NCBI RefSeq assembly: GCF_003435375.1
Contig: NZ_QWGL01000042.1
Coordinates: 1 to 19,769, forward strand
Direction: 5' to 3'
DNA length: 19,769 nt
From: Clostridium sp. AM34-11AC
Lineage (GTDB): Bacteria > Bacillota > Clostridia > Lachnospirales > Lachnospiraceae
Made by a program: the position numbers and the translations under genes. This document shows positions 8,361 through 16,000 of this stretch, piece after piece. The notes beneath the pieces were generated by a model that saw only the letters and a list, made by a program, of their open reading frames with translations, searched no databases and was not told the origin of the DNA. Position 1 is the first letter of the stretch. Every line of letters starts with the position of its first letter.

Positions 8361-9335
8361 ATGGCGGAAAGAGAAAAGATCGTCTCATTAAAGCAGGTAT
8401 CCAAAGCATTCCCGGTCGGCAAAAACCTTTTAGGAAGACCAGATAAATTTGTACATGCGGTAAATAACGTAAGCTTTGATATTTATAAAGGCGAAACATT
8501 CTCCGTAGTAGGTGAGTCCGGCTGCGGAAAGAGTACAACAGGCCGTCTTTTGGATCATCTGATCACGCCGGATTCCGGTGAGATCTGGTTCTGTGGACAG
8601 GAGATCAGCCATTACACCCAGGCACAGATGCGCCCGCTCAGGAAAGATATCCAGATGATCTTCCAGGATCCGGCGGGCAGCCTGAATCCGAGAATGCGCG
8701 TGGAGGACCTTGTAGAAGAGCCGCTTCTTATTCATACTGATCTTTCAAGAGAAGAACGTATGAAGATCGTACATGAGCTTCTGGAGATTGTAGGACTGAG
8801 CGCGAAACACGCGAAACGTTTCCCGCACGAGTTCTCCGGCGGTCAGAAACAGCGTATCGGTATCGCGAGAGCTCTTACCGTGCGCCCAAAACTGATCATT
8901 GCCGACGAGCCGATCTCCGCGTTAGACGTGTCGATCCAGGCGCAGGTATTAAACCTGCTTCATGATCTTCAGGAACGGTTCGATCTGACATATTTGTTTA
9001 TTTCACATGACCTGTCCGTTGTAGAGATGATCTCAGACCGAATTGCGGTCATGTATCTTGGATTTGTGGTGGAGACAGCGCCGAAAGAAGCACTCTATAA
9101 GACTCCGCTGCATCCATATACACAGGCACTTCTTTCAGCAGTGCCGATTCCGGACCCGCGTTATCAGCAGGATAGAATCATTCTTGAGGGTGATATCCCG
9201 AGTACGATCTCGCTGCCGAAGGGATGTCCGTTCGCAACGAGATGTAAACAGTGTAAAGCTGTCTGCATGGAAAATCGTCCGGAGACGAAGGAAGTGGAGC
9301 CGGGACATTTTGTAGCGTGTCATCTGTATGATTAA
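8361..9335 (+). CDS. peptide ABC transporter ATPase, DppF/OppF type
   Basis: A 324-residue partner ATPase. Walker A is GESGCGKST (51-59), the Q-loop is FQDPAGSLNPR (101-111), the signature is FSGGQ (158-162), Walker B is LIIADEP (178-184) and the switch histidine is H216. The C-terminal extension has LHPYTQALLSAVP followed by a cysteine cluster (GCPFATRCKQCKAVC), as in the first ATPase. The start codon is immediately next to the TAG of the upstream gene (no spacer), and the Shine-Dalgarno GGGGAGAAG lies inside the end of that gene, so translation is probably coupled. This is the last gene of the importer operon; a strong terminator follows 30 bases later. Confidence 0.95.
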   Translation: MAEREKIVSLKQVSKAFPVGKNLLGRPDKFVHAVNNVSFDIYKGETFSVVGESGCGKSTTGRLLDHLITPDSGEIWFCGQEISHYTQAQMRPLRKDIQMIFQDPAGSLNPRMRVEDLVEEPLLIHTDLSREERMKIVHELLEIVGLSAKHAKRFPHEFSGGQKQRIGIARALTVRPKLIIADEPISALDVSIQAQVLNLLHDLQERFDLTYLFISHDLSVVEMISDRIAVMYLGFVVETAPKEALYKTPLHPYTQALLSAVPIPDPRYQQDRIILEGDIPSTISLPKGCPFATRCKQCKAVCMENRPETKEVEPGHFVACHLYD

Positions 9336-9365
9336 GAAGAGCGTTTTGAAGCTCTGTCATAGATG

Positions 9366-9410
9366 AAAAGGTGGAGAACAGGAATTTTGGTTCCTGTATC
9401 TCCACCTTTT
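9366..9410. terminator. bidirectional intrinsic terminator
   Basis: A 19-bp stem: AAAAGGTGGAGA plus ACAGGAA at 9366-9384 pairs with 9391-9410, interrupted by one bulged A at 9398, with a 6-base loop. The ends give a U-run on both strands. It sits between the convergent importer and M81 genes and should stop transcription from both sides. Confidence 0.9.
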
Positions 9411-9463
9411 TATGTGCCGTATCTATTGAAAGATACCGGCAGCAGAATATGTTTGAGCAATCG

Positions 9464-10957
9464 TTATTTCATAAGATTTGCAGCCGCGTCATACAGGAAA
9501 TCATCCTCTAACGGGAAGATCGGACGCGGAACTTTCTCATAGTGAAGAGTCTTCAGATCTTCATTTGTGCTTCCTTTGGAAAGTGCCATAATACTGCGCT
9601 TTGCAACAGCAGACTGCGCTGCGGTCAGATATCCGAGTTTGCAGACAACGATGTCGGCGTCTTTCGGGTCACGTCCGAGGTCTTTGAAGATATCCGGTGT
9701 GGTGTATCCGACATGAGCTTCAGCAATCACTACATCGACTCCGTGGGTAGAGAAGAGAGCAAGTGCTGTTTTCATCGGGAATTTATCCCAATCTTCGATA
9801 TAAGCTTTTACAACACCTGTTGCTGTGATCGGGGAAGTTGTCTTTGAGTCAAATTTGGAACCAAAGGTCAGTGTGATCTCCTGCCCAACTTTTCCCGCGC
9901 ATGCTCTTGCGGCTTCCGGATCATAGATTCCGCCGTAAAGGACCGGAGTTCTTAATTTATCGGTACGCGGGTCATCCATGAGTTTCTTTAAGAAACCGGT
10001 GCAGTCGGAAGAAGAACCGGCTGTTGGGTTGTCTCCGGAGTCGGAAAGGTAAATCGGAAGCGGGTCACCGGCTAAAACTGCCTTCATAGCAGTGTCGATC
10101 GCTTCTTCCTCATGGTAAGTTTCTGTCTGGAAGCAGAATTCATTTTTTTTGCTCCACATGAGGTCGGCAAGACGGATCGCTTCGCTGTCAGCGAGCTCCT
10201 GGCTGTCAGCAACAACATGGACCGCAACAGAGCTGTCGGTATTATCTGCCCACGGGAATCCCATCAGGTAGGAAGCTGCCATGACACCCGGTTTCTTTTC
10301 CGCTTCTCGGGTCATTTCAACAAGCCCCTTCATCGGTTCTACGGTCGTAGAGGACTGTTCACCGGCGATCAGGATCGGAACCTTTACCCATGCGGATTTT
10401 GCTTTAAAACCATCTTCTAAGGCTGCGATCGTCATTTTTGCCGCATGTACACCTGTTTCATAGCGGTCGGTGTGCGGAGCACATTTATAGCCGACGAAAC
10501 CGTCGCAGTTTTCCTGCATTTTCTTTGTCATGGTCGTATGCATATCAAGAGCGCAGAAGATAGGGATATTCGGGAATACCTGACGGAGTTCCTCTAAAAG
10601 CGGTCCCTCTGCCTCGCCGAAATCTCTGACACGCATGGAGCCGTGGAGAGAAAGTGTAACGGCATCGATCGGAGCTTTTGCCTGTTCTTCTTTTGCGAGT
10701 CGGATGATCTCTGCCTTGAGGTCAAGGTAAAAGTTACGGTCGACCTCACCATTCGGAACCGCGCTTGCGAAGATTGTCGGAACAACTTCATAGCCCTGGT
10801 CAAGGAGCGTCTGGATCACTCCGCTGGCAGGATCATTCGCCTTCATGTTCTGGAAAATTTTTTCGCCGCGGATCACATTGAAATCATTCGCGCCGGTCAG
10901 GATCGGATTAAAAGAGTTGGATTCGTGCATCAGTGAGGCGGTCAGCACTCGTTTCAT
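9464..10957 (-). CDS. M81 family metallopeptidase (MlrC/microcystinase C-like)
   Basis: A 497-residue cytosolic protein of the MlrC family (M81). The N-terminal motif MHESNSFNP (10-18), SLHGSM (103-108), LDMHTTMT (137-144) and the PHTDRYETG stretch (161-169) carry the Asp/His/Glu residues expected to hold zinc. The C-terminal half has SDSGDNPTAGSS, the usual glycine-rich DNP element. Family members cut peptide bonds, and MlrC itself cuts next to D-isoglutamate in linear microcystin, which makes unusual D-amino-acid or gamma-glutamyl peptides plausible substrates (inference). AAGGAGG lies upstream of the ATG. It lies 41 bases downstream of the ROK kinase gene on the same strand, so the two form an operon, and it converges on the peptide importer. 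Confidence 0.92.
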   Translation of the reverse strand: MKRVLTASLMHESNSFNPILTGANDFNVIRGEKIFQNMKANDPASGVIQTLLDQGYEVVPTIFASAVPNGEVDRNFYLDLKAEIIRLAKEEQAKAPIDAVTLSLHGSMRVRDFGEAEGPLLEELRQVFPNIPIFCALDMHTTMTKKMQENCDGFVGYKCAPHTDRYETGVHAAKMTIAALEDGFKAKSAWVKVPILIAGEQSSTTVEPMKGLVEMTREAEKKPGVMAASYLMGFPWADNTDSSVAVHVVADSQELADSEAIRLADLMWSKKNEFCFQTETYHEEEAIDTAMKAVLAGDPLPIYLSDSGDNPTAGSSSDCTGFLKKLMDDPRTDKLRTPVLYGGIYDPEAARACAGKVGQEITLTFGSKFDSKTTSPITATGVVKAYIEDWDKFPMKTALALFSTHGVDVVIAEAHVGYTTPDIFKDLGRDPKDADIVVCKLGYLTAAQSAVAKRSIMALSKGSTNEDLKTLHYEKVPRPIFPLEDDFLYDAAANLMK

Positions 10958-10998
10958 AATACGTTTTCCTCCTTAATATAGATAAAAATATTAATAGT

Positions 10999-11964
10999 TT
11001 ATTCTTTACAGTGTGACAGGGCAAGACCTGCAGCACCGTAGATTCCGGCATTATTTCCGAGAGCGGCGATAACAAAATCCGGTTTTCTGCGGACGACCGG
11101 TGTAAAGAGATCATGGTAATGGCGGATCTTATCGATCAGGAATGATCCGGCAGCAGAAAGACCTCCGCCGACCATATAAGCTTCCGGCTCGATGGTCATG
11201 GTTACCCCGGAAAGGATCCAGCCGAGATACCGGCAGGCGCGTTCTACGGCCTGGGAGGCGACAGGATCATTCTCTTTTGCAGCGTCGATCACATCTTTTG
11301 CGGTGATTTCAGGATTATCTTTTAATGTGGAAACAGCGTCAGGCTCAGCAAGAAGACGTTTTGCGGTACGGATGATTCCAGGCGCGGATGCTGCCTGTTG
11401 GAGACAGCCGACTCCGCCGCAGGTACAAGGTTCCGTTTCATCCTCGATAATATGGATATGTCCGAGCTCGCCGCAGAGACATTCTCTTCCGGCGCGAATC
11501 TTTCCGTCGAGGATCACGGCCCCGCCGATTCCTGTTCCGAGAGTGATCATAACCATATCCCGGAATGCTTTTCCGCTGCCCTGCCACATTTCGCCGAAAG
11601 CTGCGATATTCGCATCATTTTCACAGAAAACAGAAATGCAATCGAGAAGCGCGCTGAGATCTTCCTGCGGATTAGTATCTTTCCAGCCAAGATTTGCACA
11701 GACTTCTACGTATCCGCCAGATAAAACGAGACCAGGGATCCCCATTCCGATTCCCGCGATATCTGCCAGAGAAAGTCCCCGGCCGGCGAGTGTTTCGCGG
11801 ATCGAGCAGGCAATATCTTCGAGAATATGTCCGCCATTATCATCGATCCTTGTGGAAATTGCCCATGAAAAAAGAAGTGTTCCATCCGAGTCGAACAGGC
11901 CAAGCTTCGTTGAAGTGCCGCCAAGATCGATACCGATCAGATGGCAGTTTGAATTTTTCTGCAT
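10999..11964 (-). CDS. ROK family sugar kinase
   Basis: A 321-residue ROK protein without an N-terminal helix-turn-helix, so a kinase rather than a repressor. The phosphate-binding motif IGIDLGGTSTK is at 10-20, the catalytic aspartate is in CENDAN (Asp117), the second ATP motif is LGTGIGGA (142-149), and the zinc site is made of His169 in GELGHIHI and Cys180, Cys182 and Cys187 in CTCGGVGCL. The glutamate usual after GCL is replaced by Gln189. The adjacent nagBA genes suggest N-acetylglucosamine or another amino sugar as substrate, giving GlcNAc-6-phosphate for NagA; glucose is the main alternative. Start is supported by GAAGGGAG upstream. It is the first gene of the ROK-M81 operon. Confidence 0.93.
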   Translation of the reverse strand: MQKNSNCHLIGIDLGGTSTKLGLFDSDGTLLFSWAISTRIDDNGGHILEDIACSIRETLAGRGLSLADIAGIGMGIPGLVLSGGYVEVCANLGWKDTNPQEDLSALLDCISVFCENDANIAAFGEMWQGSGKAFRDMVMITLGTGIGGAVILDGKIRAGRECLCGELGHIHIIEDETEPCTCGGVGCLQQAASAPGIIRTAKRLLAEPDAVSTLKDNPEITAKDVIDAAKENDPVASQAVERACRYLGWILSGVTMTIEPEAYMVGGGLSAAGSFLIDKIRHYHDLFTPVVRRKPDFVIAALGNNAGIYGAAGLALSHCKE

Positions 11965-11989
11965 GTATATCTCCCTTCATAAATTTTCT

Positions 11990-12006
11990 GAAATAATACT
12001 AATTTC
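11990..12006. promoter_or_regulatory. candidate operator 1 (GAAATAA palindrome)
   Basis: GAAATAA-TAC-TAATTTC at 11990-12006 is an imperfect inverted repeat (GAAAT/ATTTC arms; one base more on each side also pairs, giving TGAAAT/ATTTCA). It overlaps the start-proximal side of the ROK -10 box. A similar palindrome lies about 50 bases away at 12040-12055. Binding factor unknown. Confidence 0.4.
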
Positions 12007-12035
12007 ATTATAAGCAAGGGGGACAGAAAAGTCAA
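12007..12035 (-). promoter_or_regulatory. promoter of the ROK-M81 operon
   Basis: Read on the minus strand, TTGACT (12030-12035) and a perfect TATAAT (12007-12012) are separated by exactly 17 bases, about 43 bases upstream of the ROK ATG. This is a near-consensus sigma-A promoter and the best in the window. Confidence 0.8.
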
Positions 12036-12039
12036 AAGA

Positions 12040-12055
12040 GAAATAAAATTATTTC
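12040..12055. promoter_or_regulatory. candidate operator 2 (GAAATAA palindrome)
   Basis: GAAATAA-AA-TTATTTC at 12040-12055 has perfect 7-bp arms around two bases. It lies just upstream of the ROK -35 box and shares the GAAATAA half-site with the element at 11990-12006. The spacing between centres is about 50 bases. Such palindromes are easier to get by chance in AT-rich DNA, so this is a candidate only. Confidence 0.4.
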
Positions 12056-12127
12056 AAAAAACATTATAGTTCGGAAAATAATATATAATAAATTAAAAGA
12101 ACAAAAAATATAAAGAATTAAAAAGAA

Positions 12128-12156
12128 ATGACAAAAATATCTGCCTGTGATACAAT
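12128..12156 (+). promoter_or_regulatory. promoter of nagBA
   Basis: ATGACA (12128-12133) and TACAAT (12151-12156) are 17 bases apart, and TGA directly before the -10 gives an extended -10. The site is about 65 bases ahead of the nagB ATG, inside the spacer shared with the divergent ROK promoter. Confidence 0.7.
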
Positions 12157-12220
12157 GGAAAGAAAGACAGCGTAAGTATTATTTGCATGAGGGAATTTAT
12201 GAAAAAGGAGAAGAAGGAAG

Positions 12221-12973
12221 ATGAAAATTTATCAGGAAAAGGATTATGATGCATTAAGCCGCCGTGCCGCGAATCTGATCTCAGCGGAGGTGATCCGGAA
12301 ACCGGATTGTGTACTCGGACTTGCGACAGGATCGACTCCGGTCGGAACATACCGTCAGTTATCGGCCTGGAACCAGAAAGGGGATTTCAGCTTTAAGGAT
12401 GTGCGTACCGTAAATCTTGATGAATATCTCGGTCTGCCGCCTACCCATGACCAGAGCTACCGCTATTTTATGCAGGAGAATCTGTTTGACAAGATCGATA
12501 TTCCGTTTGAACATACGCATGTACCGGACGGAATGGCTGCTGATCCTGAGCAAGAGTGCAGACGATATGATGAGCTTGTCCGATCACTCGGGTATGCGGA
12601 TCTGCAGCTTTTAGGACTGGGACGAAACGGACATATTGGATTTAATGAGCCAGGAGACTGCTTTAGAAAAGAAACTCATGTGGTAGAGCTTACCCAGAAC
12701 ACGATCGAAGCAAACGCAAGATTTTTCGAGAACGAGGCGGCTGTTCCGAAGAAAGCAATCACAATGGGAATCGGCTGTATTATGGCAGCCCGCCGTGTAC
12801 TTCTTGTAGCGTCAGGTGCAAACAAAGCAGAAGCGGTTTACCGCACTGTATGCGGTCCGATCACCCCGCAGTGTCCGGCATCGATCCTTCAGCTTCATAA
12901 TGATGTTGTCATCGTTGGAGACGAGGAAGCACTTTCTATGGTACGGGAAGCCGGGGTGGAGATATGCAGATAA
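12221..12973 (+). CDS. nagB: glucosamine-6-phosphate deaminase
   Basis: A 250-residue cytosolic enzyme that converts glucosamine-6-phosphate to fructose-6-phosphate and ammonia, the exit step from amino-sugar catabolism to glycolysis. The phosphate loop LATGSTPVG is at 34-42, the catalytic aspartate is in NLDEYLGL (Asp67), and GLGRNGHIGFNEP (132-144) carries the catalytic histidine (His138) and glutamate (Glu143). Asn136 replaces the aspartate found in E. coli NagB, as is usual in Gram-positive homologues. The short length matches the non-allosteric Bacillus-type enzyme. Start is set by the GGAGAAGAAGGAAG purine tract ahead of the ATG. The last 10 bases overlap nagA, so the two are translationally coupled. 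Confidence 0.97.
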   Translation: MKIYQEKDYDALSRRAANLISAEVIRKPDCVLGLATGSTPVGTYRQLSAWNQKGDFSFKDVRTVNLDEYLGLPPTHDQSYRYFMQENLFDKIDIPFEHTHVPDGMAADPEQECRRYDELVRSLGYADLQLLGLGRNGHIGFNEPGDCFRKETHVVELTQNTIEANARFFENEAAVPKKAITMGIGCIMAARRVLLVASGANKAEAVYRTVCGPITPQCPASILQLHNDVVIVGDEEALSMVREAGVEICR

Positions 12974-14097
12974 AACATGGCCTTGTTTTTGACCTTGAAA
13001 AAGGTTTTGAAGACCGGGATCTGCGGATCCGGGACGGAGTGATCACAGATGATCCGGTCGAAGATCCAGAGATCATAGATGCGGCAGGATGTTATGTGAT
13101 TCCGGGACTTCTGGACGTTCATTTTCATGGCTGTATTGGAGAAGATTTCAGTGACGCATCGGCGGATGGACTTCAGAAAATGGCAGATTATGAATTGTCA
13201 GAGGGAGTAACATATATCTGTCCGGCGGGAATGACGCTGGCGGAAGAACAGCTGACTGGAATATGCCGGAACGCGGCGAATCATAAGAAAACTTCCTCCG
13301 CGGGCGCAGAGCTGGTGGGTGTTCATCTCGAGGGACCGTTCCTTTCCCAGGCGAAGAAAGGCGCGCAGAACAGCGATTTCCTTCATAAACCGGATGCGGA
13401 TATGCTTTTAAGACTTCAGAAAGAGGCGGATGGTCTTGTAAAACTTGTGACGCTCGCCCCGGAAGAAGAAAACGGTTTGGAATTCACAAAACGCGCGGTC
13501 GAGGCCGGGATCCATGTGTCGATCGGACATACAGCTGCGGATTATGATACAGCGTTAGCGGCATTTCAGGCGGGCGCGGATCATGTGACCCATCTTTTTA
13601 ACGGTATGCCGCCGATCCATCACCGTGCGCCGGGAGTCATTATGGCGGCATTCGATTCTCCGGGAGTCAGACCGGAGATTATCTGTGACGGAGTTCATAT
13701 CCATGGCAGTGTGATTCGCGGAACATTTCGTCTGTTTGGGGCAGACCGGATGATCCTGATTTCGGATTCCCTTCGGGCAACGGGAATGCCGGATGGAAAA
13801 TATCCGTTTGGAGGTCAGATGATCGAGGTACATGGAAACCGGGCAACGATCCTTGACCATCCGGAAACACTGGCCGGTTCGGTCACGAGTCTGATGGGCT
13901 GCCTGCGCCGGGCGGTGGCATTCGGAATTCCGCTTGATGACGCGGTCCGCGCGGCATCCTACAACCCGGCAGTATCGATCGGTATGGAAGACCGGATCGG
14001 AAGTCTTGATGCCGGAAAGGATGGAACGGCAGTACTGTTGGATCAGAAAGATCTTTCTGTTCGGGGGATTATCTTTAAGGGAAAACGTGTAAAATAG
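12964..14097 (+). CDS. nagA: N-acetylglucosamine-6-phosphate deacetylase
   Basis: A 377-residue amidohydrolase-fold enzyme that removes acetate from GlcNAc-6-phosphate to give the NagB substrate. Visible motifs are DVHFHG (metal His53 and His55), GVHLEGPF (metal Glu123), SIGHTAADYD (His189), HLFNGMPPIHHRAPG (His210 onward), CDGVHIHG and the catalytic aspartate in LISDSLRATG (Asp268). The C-terminal part restores the small beta-sandwich common to amidohydrolases. The ATG lies inside nagB with GGTGGAG upstream. GlcNAc-6-phosphate could be supplied by the divergent ROK kinase or by a phosphotransferase system elsewhere in the genome. Confidence 0.97.
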   Translation: MQIKHGLVFDLEKGFEDRDLRIRDGVITDDPVEDPEIIDAAGCYVIPGLLDVHFHGCIGEDFSDASADGLQKMADYELSEGVTYICPAGMTLAEEQLTGICRNAANHKKTSSAGAELVGVHLEGPFLSQAKKGAQNSDFLHKPDADMLLRLQKEADGLVKLVTLAPEEENGLEFTKRAVEAGIHVSIGHTAADYDTALAAFQAGADHVTHLFNGMPPIHHRAPGVIMAAFDSPGVRPEIICDGVHIHGSVIRGTFRLFGADRMILISDSLRATGMPDGKYPFGGQMIEVHGNRATILDHPETLAGSVTSLMGCLRRAVAFGIPLDDAVRAASYNPAVSIGMEDRIGSLDAGKDGTAVLLDQKDLSVRGIIFKGKRVK

Positions 14098-14114
14098 GAG
14101 ATTCTGTGAGATGA

Positions 14115-14153
14115 GGCTGTCGCATTAGCAAATATTTTTGCTGGGCGGCAGCC
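14115..14153 (+). terminator. two-part hairpin downstream of nagA
   Basis: GGCTGTCGC (14115-14123) pairs with GCGGCAGCC (14145-14153) with one G-T wobble, and inside it AGCAAA (14127-14132) pairs with TTTGCT (14137-14142). The stem is strong but is followed by CTGCTTTATG rather than a U-run. It may terminate nagBA weakly, or GAGGCTGTCGC may be the outer end of the neighbouring insertion sequence. Confidence 0.5.
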
Positions 14154-14167
14154 CTGCTTTATGTCCA

Positions 14168-14203
14168 AATGGCATCGGAATCAGTTACGGTTTCGATGCC
14201 ATT
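14168..14203 (+). terminator. probable terminator after nagBA
   Basis: AATGGCATCGGAA (14168-14180) pairs with TTTCGATGCCATT (14191-14203) over 13 bp with one wobble and a 10-base loop, followed by CTTTATAA. Position after nagA fits a terminator, with a short U-tract. Confidence 0.55.
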
Positions 14204-14281
14204 CTTTATAAATGCAGTTCATTCCCAGCCATCCCTTTCGGCATGCCTTATTCAAATTGTTTTATTTTTAATTATCAAAAT

Positions 14282-15911
14282 CTATGCTGTCTTTAATGAA
14301 AAAAGATGGCTTCCCGTCCTTCCAGTCTGAATCTTGCAATGAAGCTTATTTATATTTCGTCCCATTGCCAAAAGGATGCTCTCTGCCAGTGTATTTGCCT
14401 TTCCTCGGTACAGATATCTCCGAAAATTCATGTCTTCTTTTACATCAGTAAAAGAACCTTCTGCCTGAATACTGCGATTCATCCGGAGCATTGTTCCATA
14501 CTCACTTGTAATCCGTTTCAAATCTTCTGCACGTTTCTGGCTCATCGTCTTCGAGACCATTAATACTTTATTCCGTTTTTCCATAGGCGTTTTGCAGTTG
14601 TTCCCTTTGATACATTCTATTTTGTAAGGGCAGCCGGTACAGTCTGAACTCTTGTAATAAGTTTTTACACTGACATATCCGCTGGCTGTTTTACTTCTGC
14701 GTTCATTTGTAACTGTCAGTTCCCTTCCGTTGCGGCAGATGTAACTGTCACTGTCTGCATGATACTCCATGTTTTCTCTTCTGCCGATTGCTTTTTTGTA
14801 TTTTCGGGTTTTCGAGATCTCATAGTTCTGCGGCTTTATATACGCAGTCTGTCCGTTGCCTTCAATAAAAAGGTAGTTTTCTTCGCTTTCGTATCCGGCA
14901 TCTGCAACGATTTCTGAATATTTAAATCCTAAGTGACTCTCCATATCTTTCAAAAAAGGTATCAGAGTACGTGTATCGGTTGGATGTGGGCTGATATCGA
15001 TCCATGTGATATATTCAGAATCCACTCCGTGTTGGATATTATAAGCAGGCTTTAATTGCCCATTCAGCATTGCGTCTTCTTTCATTCTCATAAAAGTTGC
15101 ATCCGGGTTCGTTTTTGAATAACTGTTTCTGTCTCCAAGAGTATACAGTTTTTCGTATATTCCTTTAGTTTTCCAGGTATTGATCCAGTTGTTCCAGGGA
15201 TTTCTGCAGCTGCGTTTTTCTCCGCCCGATTCCATGTACAAACACAATGCCATCCTGTACTTTGATACGGCACAACTGCTTTTTTAAGCGTTTTAATGTA
15301 TGGATAGATATCCGGTCATGATATACAGTTCTGATTCCGTAAAGTTCTTCGCATTCTGCCACAAAAGAGGTCAGTTTTGTGTATAACCGAGTCTGATTTT
15401 TCGTGATAGCCCGTTTCCATACAAATGTATATTTATTGGCTGCAGATTCGATCTTGGTGCCGTCAATAAAGATGGTCTTCCCTGAAATCTCACCAATAAG
15501 ATAGAGCAAATCTGACATTTGAGCAAGCAAAGCTTTTGCACAGGCAGAAAAGTGCAGGGATATAAAACGTGCGATTGTTGCGTGATCAGGAGCAGGCATT
15601 CCTTCCAGGAGATACCTGAAGTTGATATCTCGTTTACATGCTTTTCTGATATCCCGGCTTGAATAGATTCGATTCATTGCTGCATAGATAACGAGTTTCA
15701 GCATCTGACGCGGTGTTGCCTGATTTTTTCTGATCCTGCCGTAAGTTTTATACAGTTCAGAAAGGTCCATTTCCTCCACAAAGGCACTTACCAGACGAAC
15801 TGGATCATCAGATGGAATAGAAATCTCTAAATCCAGCGGAAGTTTGATTTGATAATACAGAGAAAACGAGGTATAATCCTGATATATGTTTCGGATTTTT
15901 ATGGGGATCAA
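14282..15911 (-). pseudogene. IS1182-group transposase, broken by two one-base deletions
   Basis: A DDE transposase split between two reading frames. The upstream part (stop at about 15165) carries LPLDLEISIPSDDPVR, the DUF772-like region and the first catalytic aspartate in FIDGTKIES. The downstream part (to 14282) carries GDRNSYSK, FMRMKEDAMLNGQLKP, the second aspartate in VADAGYES, a CxxCP cysteine cluster and the glutamate in QAEGSF. Between them the expected YLEKLKEYTKKLYTLG is recovered only if one A is restored in each of two A-runs (plus-strand T-runs at 15169-15172 and 15149-15153). The start is also poor: only TTG at 15911 or GTG at 15941 or 15947 are in frame, none with a Shine-Dalgarno. 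The transposase is therefore probably inactive unless the deletions are sequencing errors. Confidence 0.85.
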
Positions 15912-15950
15912 GAGGTTATGGTGAACTGTAACTATTTGCACAGGCACTTT
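14282..15950 (-). mobile_element. IS1182-group insertion sequence (degenerate; ends unresolved)
   Basis: The element is recognised by its transposase. The outer ends were not fixed. A plausible left terminus is GAGGCTGTCGC near 14113, but no matching inverted copy is present on the right between about 15900 and 16050; only a weak partial match (reverse strand of about 15960-15973) exists. No target-site duplication was found. The right end must lie before 16001, where the regulator gene starts. Only one copy is in the window. Confidence 0.7.
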
Positions 15951-16000
15951 AATATATAACTTGACAACACAGGAATCGCTGAAGGCGAAAGGCCTAAAAA

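Noticed and set aside
10999..11964. ROK protein as a NagC/XylR-type repressor
   Set aside because: There is no N-terminal helix-turn-helix; the protein begins directly at the ATP-binding motif, as in kinases.
11192..12013. 273-residue plus-strand frame opposite the ROK kinase
   Set aside because: It is the mirror of a gene with all ROK motifs intact, has a Ser/Arg/Pro-rich composition with no domain, and lacks a ribosome binding site.
15149..15172. Programmed ribosomal frameshift producing the transposase
   Set aside because: The runs are only A4 and A5, the shift needed is +1 not the usual -1, and the protein match is better if two bases are restored.
15961..15966. TTGACA before the regulator gene as a -35 box
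   Set aside because: No -10-like hexamer lies 16-18 bases downstream; the sequence there is GC-rich (around GAAGGCGAAAGG).
14113..15973. Exact insertion-sequence ends with terminal inverted repeats
   Set aside because: The only pairing found, GGCTGTCGCATTA against TGTTGTCAAGTTA, matches at 8 of 13 positions and no target duplication flanks it, so the ends are left open.
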